DNA from: Nocardia sienata NBRC 100364
GTDB taxonomy: Bacteria > Actinomycetota > Actinomycetes > Mycobacteriales > Mycobacteriaceae
Direction: 5' to 3'
DNA length: 64,000 nt
NCBI RefSeq assembly: GCF_001613205.1
Contig: NZ_BDBX01000004.1
Span: 186,001-250,000, forward strand
Shown here: one piece after another, positions 59,257 through 64,000 of the stretch
How the letters are laid out: each line of letters starts with the position of its first letter
Position numbering within the stretch: position 1 is the first letter of the stretch
Notes under the pieces: generated by a model
Told to the model about the DNA's origin: nothing
The model's input: the letters and a program-made list of their open reading frames with translations, nothing else
The model's database searches: none
Made by a program: the position numbers and the translations under genes

Positions 59257-59970
59257 CTATGCGAGCCCGCCGCCCTCTGCCGCGCCGGTATCCCCGCCAT
59301 GTGTGGCACGGCCTCCGGCGGGCGCCGGCGGAATCCGGCGCGCCACGGCGACGGCGCGGCCCAGGTAGAGCAGTCCGGTCCACACATAGACGGCCGTACC
59401 CCAGATCAGTAGTGCCCCACCGAACGCGGCGCCGAAACCATCGCCGACCCAGTCCATCTGCCCGGCCAGCAGCCACGGCAGTGCCGACATGAGCGCGAAG
59501 GTGGCCGCCTTGCCCAGATAGATGACCTCGGGCGGGTCCAGGTCACGGCGGCGGTAGACCGTCAGGGTCAGGGTCAGCACCGCGTCGCGCCCGATCAGCA
59601 GGGCGGCCACCCACCAGGGGATCAGCCCGCGGACGACGAAGGCGACGAGCGTGGTCACCAGGTAGAGCCGGTCGACGAAGGGGTCCAGCAGGGCGCCGAG
59701 CCGCGAGGACTGGTCCAGCAGCCGGGCGAGTTTGCCATCCAGGAAGTCGGTGAGCCCGCTCAGGATCAACAGGACGAACGCCCAGCCGTCGGCATGCTCC
59801 ACCAGCAGCAACCACAGGAACAGTGGTACGCCGATCAACCGCAGCACGCTGAGGACGTTGGGGACGGTGAGCAGCCGGTCGGACAGGACCGCGGCGAGCG
59901 CGCCGCCGGGACTCCGATCCGCGGTCTCGGATCCGCCGGTTCCCGAATCGCTCTTCACATGGGTGTGCAT
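59257..59970 (-). CDS. pgsA2: CDP-alcohol phosphatidyltransferase (PgsA2-like)
   Basis: 237 aa with about six membrane helices. The CDP-OH-P signature DFLDGKLAR then GALLDPFVD is intact (DG, AR, G, D, D). It is in the place of Mtb pgsA2 (Rv1822), before gcvH. Such enzymes swap CMP for an alcohol on CDP-diacylglycerol, giving phosphatidylglycerophosphate or cardiolipin precursors; which one is not shown. ATG 59970 gives the likely start. The Rv1823-Rv1825 genes that follow it in Mtb are absent here. Confidence 0.85.
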   Translation of the reverse strand: MHTHVKSDSGTGGSETADRSPGGALAAVLSDRLLTVPNVLSVLRLIGVPLFLWLLLVEHADGWAFVLLILSGLTDFLDGKLARLLDQSSRLGALLDPFVDRLYLVTTLVAFVVRGLIPWWVAALLIGRDAVLTLTLTVYRRRDLDPPEVIYLGKAATFALMSALPWLLAGQMDWVGDGFGAAFGGALLIWGTAVYVWTGLLYLGRAVAVARRIPPAPAGGRATHGGDTGAAEGGGLA

Positions 59971-60070
59971 ACCGCATGGCGCCCACCCACGCCAGCACAC
60001 CCCGCCGCGTCATTCGATGAAAGAATGAGTATGAAACCATCTCATCATCGAGTCGGGTGAGAGGAAGATC

Positions 60071-61753
60071 ATGCCAGAGTTCGACTACGACGTCGTGGTC
60101 ATCGGATCGGGGTTCGGCGGGAGCGTGAGCGCCCTGCGACTCACCGAGAAAGGCTACCGGGTCGGGGTCCTCGAAGCCGGGCGGCGCTGGGACGCCGAGA
60201 CGCTGCCGCGCAGCAACTGGAACCTCCGCAAATCCCTCTGGGCACCGAAACTCGGGTTCACCGGGCCCCAGCGGATCAGCCTGCTCGGCAAATGCGCGGT
60301 GTTCTCCGGCGCCGGCGTGGGCGGCGGCTCGCTCATCTACGGCAACACCCTCTACGAACCGCTCACCGACTTCTTCACCGACCGGCAATGGGCGCACATC
60401 ACCGACTGGCAGGCCGAACTCGCGCCCTACTACGACCAGGCGCGCCGCATGCTCGGCGTGACGACCAACCCGCGGACCACCCCCGCAGACGAGGTGATCC
60501 GCGACGTCGCCACGGATATGGGTGTGGGCGAGACCTTCCACCCCACCGACGTCGGAGTGTTCTTCAACGAGGACGACCCCGGCACCGAGGTCGACGATCC
60601 CTATTTCGGCGGTGCCGGCCCGCGCCGGAGCGGCTGTGTGCACTGCGCGCGTTGCCTGACCGGTTGCCCACACAACGCCAAGAACACGACCACCACCAAC
60701 TACCTGTTCCTGGCCGAGCAGGCCGGTGCCATCGTGCACCCGCTCACCGCCGCCACCGCGGTGCGTCCGCTGCCCGACGGCGGCTACGCCGTCGACACTG
60801 TCCGGCCCGACCGGTGGATCCGCAAGCACACACGCACGTTCACCGCCGAACAGGTGGTGTTCGCGGGCGCGGCGCTGGGCACCCAGGAACTGCTGCACCG
60901 GATGCGGGATCGGGGCGTACTGCCGCAACTGTCCCCGCGCCTGGGTGAGCTCACCCGCAGCAACTCCGAGGCGATCCTGGCGGTGGTGAGCCGGTCACGC
61001 CGCGACTTCGCCGCCGGTGTCGCCATCACCTCCTCGATACATCCCGAGGCGAACACCCATATCGAGGTGTGCCACTACGGCAAAGGGCAGAACGCGCTGT
61101 TCCCGCTCTCGGCGCCGGTGGTCGACGGCGGGGCGTTCCGGTTCCTGCGCTTCCTGCTCGCCGCGGTCGCGCACCCGGTGGTGTTCCTGCGCAGTTTCAA
61201 CGCCCGGCACGCCTCGGAGCGATCGGTGATCCTGCTGGTCATGCAGTCGCTGGACAATTCGCTCACCTCGTTCCTGCGGCGGGGCGCGCTGACGACGAAA
61301 CAGGGCACGGGTGAACCCAACCCGACCTGGATCCCGCTGGCACACGAGGTCGGCCGGCGGTTCGCGGCCAAGATCGACGGGGACACCCACGGGCTCTACA
61401 CCGACGTCCTCGATATTCCGGCCACCGCGCACTACATCGGCGGCTGCGTGATCGGCGACCGGCCCGAGACGGGCGTGGTGGACCCCTATCAGCGGGTCTA
61501 CGGACATCCGGGCCTGCATATCGCCGACGGGTCCGCGGTCACCGCCAACCTCGGGGTGAACCCCTCGCTCACCATCACCGCCCAGGCCGAACGCGCGATG
61601 GCCTTCTGGCCGAACAAGAACCAGGAGGACACCCGGCCCGGACTCGGCACCCCGTATCAGCGGATCGCGCCCGTGGCGCCGGGACGGCCGGCGGTTCCGG
61701 CCGCGGCGCCCGGGGCGCTGCGCCTGCCCCTCACGCCGCTGCGGGGAAGCTGA
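60071..61753 (+). CDS. choD: ChoD-type FAD sterol oxidoreductase (GMC family)
   Basis: 560 aa. The FAD site is VVVIGSGFGGSVSALRLTEK, with a second glycine cluster GAGVGGGSLIYGN. CVHCARCLTGCPHNAKN is a ferredoxin-like Cys set found in Mtb ChoD. The end VTANLGVNPSLTITAQAERA closes the fold. Named cholesterol oxidase by homology; sterol activity of the Mtb protein is itself disputed, so the substrate is uncertain. No signal peptide is seen. It is divergent from pgsA2, with about 100 nt between. Confidence 0.85.
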   Translation: MPEFDYDVVVIGSGFGGSVSALRLTEKGYRVGVLEAGRRWDAETLPRSNWNLRKSLWAPKLGFTGPQRISLLGKCAVFSGAGVGGGSLIYGNTLYEPLTDFFTDRQWAHITDWQAELAPYYDQARRMLGVTTNPRTTPADEVIRDVATDMGVGETFHPTDVGVFFNEDDPGTEVDDPYFGGAGPRRSGCVHCARCLTGCPHNAKNTTTTNYLFLAEQAGAIVHPLTAATAVRPLPDGGYAVDTVRPDRWIRKHTRTFTAEQVVFAGAALGTQELLHRMRDRGVLPQLSPRLGELTRSNSEAILAVVSRSRRDFAAGVAITSSIHPEANTHIEVCHYGKGQNALFPLSAPVVDGGAFRFLRFLLAAVAHPVVFLRSFNARHASERSVILLVMQSLDNSLTSFLRRGALTTKQGTGEPNPTWIPLAHEVGRRFAAKIDGDTHGLYTDVLDIPATAHYIGGCVIGDRPETGVVDPYQRVYGHPGLHIADGSAVTANLGVNPSLTITAQAERAMAFWPNKNQEDTRPGLGTPYQRIAPVAPGRPAVPAAAPGALRLPLTPLRGS

Positions 61754-61822
61754 GCCGGCCCGGCCTCGGTCCGCGCGAGCACCCGGGGCCCGGCGGAACC
61801 GCTGAATCGGTACCGTTACCGC

Positions 61823-63226
61823 GTGTCCACCGGTCGTATCCCGCTGCGCTCCTACACTCCCGCCGAGGACGTACTCGCCCGCGGCCGGGCCGTCCGCGAC
61901 CGGGTGCCGACCACGGCCCGGGATCGCGCCGTGCGCACCGGCGGGCGGCCGTCGGTGGTGGAATTCGTCGAGGCGAGCAACGCCGGTCGTATCGAGGAGC
62001 TGATCCCGCTGCGCATCGGCCGGATGATCGCCTCTCCGTTCGCGTTCTACCGGGGCTCCGCCGGACTGATGGCCACCGATCTGGCGGGCGGTCCCGATAC
62101 CGGCTTCGCCGCCCAGCTCTGCGGGGACGCCCACGCCGGCAACTTCGGCCTCTACGGCACCTCACGCGGCGAGATCGTCATGGATATCAACGATTTCGAC
62201 GACACCGCGCCGGGCCCGTGGGAATGGGACCTGGAGCGGCTCGCGGCCAGCCTGGTCCTGGCCGGGCGGGTCGGCGGCGCAAGCGAGGAGGAATGCCGGA
62301 CCGCCGCCGCGGACGCCGCGCGCAGCTACCGCCGGGTCGCGGCCGTCCTCGCCGCACGGCCGTTCCTCACGACCTGGTCCGCGCTCGCCGACGAATCGGT
62401 CCTCGACCGCGTCGAGGCCGAGGATCTGCTGGACAACTTCAAGAAGGCGGCCAAGAAGGCACGGAAGAACAACAGCGACAAGGTCGTGCGGAAGTGGACC
62501 CATATCGACGATCACGAAACCGGTATCGACAGTCACCGGTTCATCGCCGATCCCCCACTTCTCACGACCGTCAGCCAGGAGGTCGAGGACGCGGCCATCG
62601 ATGCACTGGAGCGCTACGGTACGTCGCTGCGGGAATCACGGCAGGAACTGCTGGCCCGGTTCGCGGTGGCCGATATCGCGTTCCGCATCGTCGGTACGGG
62701 CAGTGTCGGCCTGCACAGCTATGTCGCACTGCTGCACGGCAATTCGGGTGAGGTGCTGGTCCTGCAGCTCAAACAGGCGGCACCCTCGGCGTTGGCGCCC
62801 GTCCTGGGCATCGCCGCACCGAAACACGAGGGTAAGCGAATAGTGCAGGGCGCCAGGCAGGTCCAGACCGAAACCGATATTCTCCTCGGCTGGACCACCA
62901 TGTCCGTGCCCACCGCCGCCGGCACCCGCGAGCTGCCGTTCATCGTCCGCCAGTTCCGCAATCTCAAGGGCGGAATCGCCCCCGAAGAACTCGAACCCCA
63001 CGACCTCGACGACTACGGCCGGCTGGCCGGAGCACTGCTCGCCCGCGCCCACGCCCGGTCCTTGGATCCCCGGCTGATCAGCGGTTATCTGGGCGACAAC
63101 GAGGATTTCGACACCGCGATCGCCGCGTTCGCGGTGCGTTACGCCGACCGCGCCGAGGCCGATCACGCCGAACTCGTCGCGGCGGTTCGCGCCGGTAAAC
63201 TTCCCGCGCAGGAGCCGGACCGGTAG
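61823..63226 (+). CDS. DUF2252 protein
   Basis: 467-aa protein with the DUF2252 marks RMIASPFAFYRGSAGLMATD, CGDAHAGNFG and DINDFDDTAPGPWEWDLERL, then RGNSGEVLVLQLKQA-like strands and ARAHARS. HGNFG/DFDD motifs recall aminoglycoside phosphotransferase/kinase catalytic loops, so it is thought to be a kinase-like fold. Function unknown. GTG 61823 follows choD by 69 nt on the same strand. Confidence 0.9.
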   Translation: MSTGRIPLRSYTPAEDVLARGRAVRDRVPTTARDRAVRTGGRPSVVEFVEASNAGRIEELIPLRIGRMIASPFAFYRGSAGLMATDLAGGPDTGFAAQLCGDAHAGNFGLYGTSRGEIVMDINDFDDTAPGPWEWDLERLAASLVLAGRVGGASEEECRTAAADAARSYRRVAAVLAARPFLTTWSALADESVLDRVEAEDLLDNFKKAAKKARKNNSDKVVRKWTHIDDHETGIDSHRFIADPPLLTTVSQEVEDAAIDALERYGTSLRESRQELLARFAVADIAFRIVGTGSVGLHSYVALLHGNSGEVLVLQLKQAAPSALAPVLGIAAPKHEGKRIVQGARQVQTETDILLGWTTMSVPTAAGTRELPFIVRQFRNLKGGIAPEELEPHDLDDYGRLAGALLARAHARSLDPRLISGYLGDNEDFDTAIAAFAVRYADRAEADHAELVAAVRAGKLPAQEPDR

Positions 63227-63313
63227 TTTCGATGGGGTGCGCCGCGCAGTCGGCGCCGCCACAGCCTCGGCTCGGACACCATTGCCTCGGCTCGGACGCG
63301 AAGGGCGGTCACC

Positions 63314-64000
63314 ATGCTCGTGCAGGTACAGAACAGCACCGACAGCGTTGCCGAACGGGCCCTGGTCGATTGGCTCAGCGGCTGGGACGGTGCGGGCAGC
63401 CCGCACGGAGTCGCGACAGTGAACTGCGGTCTCGTCCATCAGGGAGAGGCCTACCATTTCGACGCCGTGGTGTGGACGCCCACCAGCTGTGTGGTCATCG
63501 ATGTCGCAGGCCTGCGTTCGCCCCACGGTGGCACCCTGCAGGTCCCGCTGACCGGCGACTGGACCCTCAACGGAGTTCTCGCCGAACTCGAGACCAGCGA
63601 CGACCGTTCACCGCTGGACCGCTCCCGCGAAAACACCTTCGCCCTGCAGACCTGGCTGGCCGCGCGGGGACTGGGACAGCGCGCGGTGCACGGCGTCGCG
63701 CTGATCGTGCCCCTGCAGAACGCGCCCGTGCAGATCGAGCAGAAGGTGCACGACCCGAGTTTCGATGTGATCCTCGGTGACGACGGCGACCGGCTGCGGC
63801 ACTATTTCGGCGTTCTCGCCGAACGCGAATCGCACCGCTGGACCGCCAACGATGTGGCGGTGTCGTTCCGCGGGATGGGCATGCTGCCGTATCTCCCCGC
63901 GCCGCAGCGCCTGCTCGAAGAAGGATTCCTCGGCCCCATCGATGTCACCCTATGGCACGGCGGACCGGCCCAGGCCGAGGCCGAGCAGTACGCCGAGGAT
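63314..64000 (+). CDS. NERD-like nuclease-related protein (partial, C-terminus outside window)
   Basis: The first 229 residues are visible. After an N-terminal helix, ERALVDWLSGWD, comes GEAYHFDAVVWTPTSCVVID, VAGLRSPHGGTLQVPLTGDW and FALQTWLAARGLGQ. This is the NERD pattern: a core D-x(10)-ID-V. The usual E-x-K is replaced by D-x-A, so the catalytic Lys is not seen. After about residue 130 I cannot name the domain. The gene runs off the right edge. ATG 63314 starts it, 87 nt after DUF2252. Confidence 0.55.
   Translation, partial: MLVQVQNSTDSVAERALVDWLSGWDGAGSPHGVATVNCGLVHQGEAYHFDAVVWTPTSCVVIDVAGLRSPHGGTLQVPLTGDWTLNGVLAELETSDDRSPLDRSRENTFALQTWLAARGLGQRAVHGVALIVPLQNAPVQIEQKVHDPSFDVILGDDGDRLRHYFGVLAERESHRWTANDVAVSFRGMGMLPYLPAPQRLLEEGFLGPIDVTLWHGGPAQAEAEQYAED

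Overview
This is high-GC actinobacterial DNA. Gene content and order point to a mycolic-acid bacterium of the Mycobacteriales, most likely Nocardia or a close relative. The evidence is a fabG1-inhA pair, a GarA-type FHA regulator, an AcnR-aconitase pair, malate synthase G, IdeR-like boxes and many genes in the same order as in Mycobacterium tuberculosis (Mtb). The species is inferred; no rRNA or tRNA gene was found. Mtb locus names are quoted from general knowledge of that genome, not from a search.

Layout. (1) 1-14.8 kb matches the Mtb Rv1473-Rv1484 neighbourhood. It holds inhA (cut by the window edge), fabG1, a VWA/DUF58/MoxR operon, an Rv1476-like membrane protein, acnA with its repressor acnR, a small HTH protein and an ABC-F ATPase. 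Inserted into it at 9.6-12.7 kb are a MarR/cupin pair, a hotdog thioesterase and a two-gene ATP-grasp unit that looks like an undescribed graspetide (omega-ester/amide RiPP) system. (2) 14.9-24.3 kb carries an SDR and then the Rv1841c-Rv1847 block: PaaI thioesterase, an IdeR-boxed FhuF-like protein, BlaI, an M56 protease, a DEAD-box helicase, GuaB1 and two CNNM/CorC membrane proteins. (3) 24.3-43.3 kb is accessory. It contains several regulator-plus-partner pairs (MerR, TetR, ArsR), a frameshifted SMI1/KNR4 gene, a truncated SRPBCC gene, small secreted or membrane proteins, a beta-propeller, a possible 33-residue amphipathic peptide gene, an MHYT protein and a stand-alone hoxX. (4) 43.4-60 kb returns to the Rv1822-Rv1837c block: glcB, an SBP-VWA protein, a CitAB-type two-component system beside a dicarboxylate symporter, gcvP behind a tandem glycine riboswitch, ftsR, a DUF151 nuclease-like gene, a second MerR, garA, gcvH and a pgsA-type gene. 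An HNH/WhiB pair sits between glcB and the VWA gene. (5) 60-64 kb has a ChoD-type sterol oxidase, a DUF2252 protein and a NERD-like protein cut by the window edge.

How the genes fit together. Central carbon metabolism is well represented and each unit has its own control: acnA by AcnR at a near-consensus box, glcB for the glyoxylate shunt, gcvP/gcvH by glycine and GarA, and dctA by CitAB and possibly a CRP-type regulator. Mycolate synthesis appears as fabG1-inhA. Most transcription units end in perfect G+C-rich hairpins without U-tracts. Many adjacent genes overlap by 4 nt (GTGA or ATGA), which implies translational coupling.
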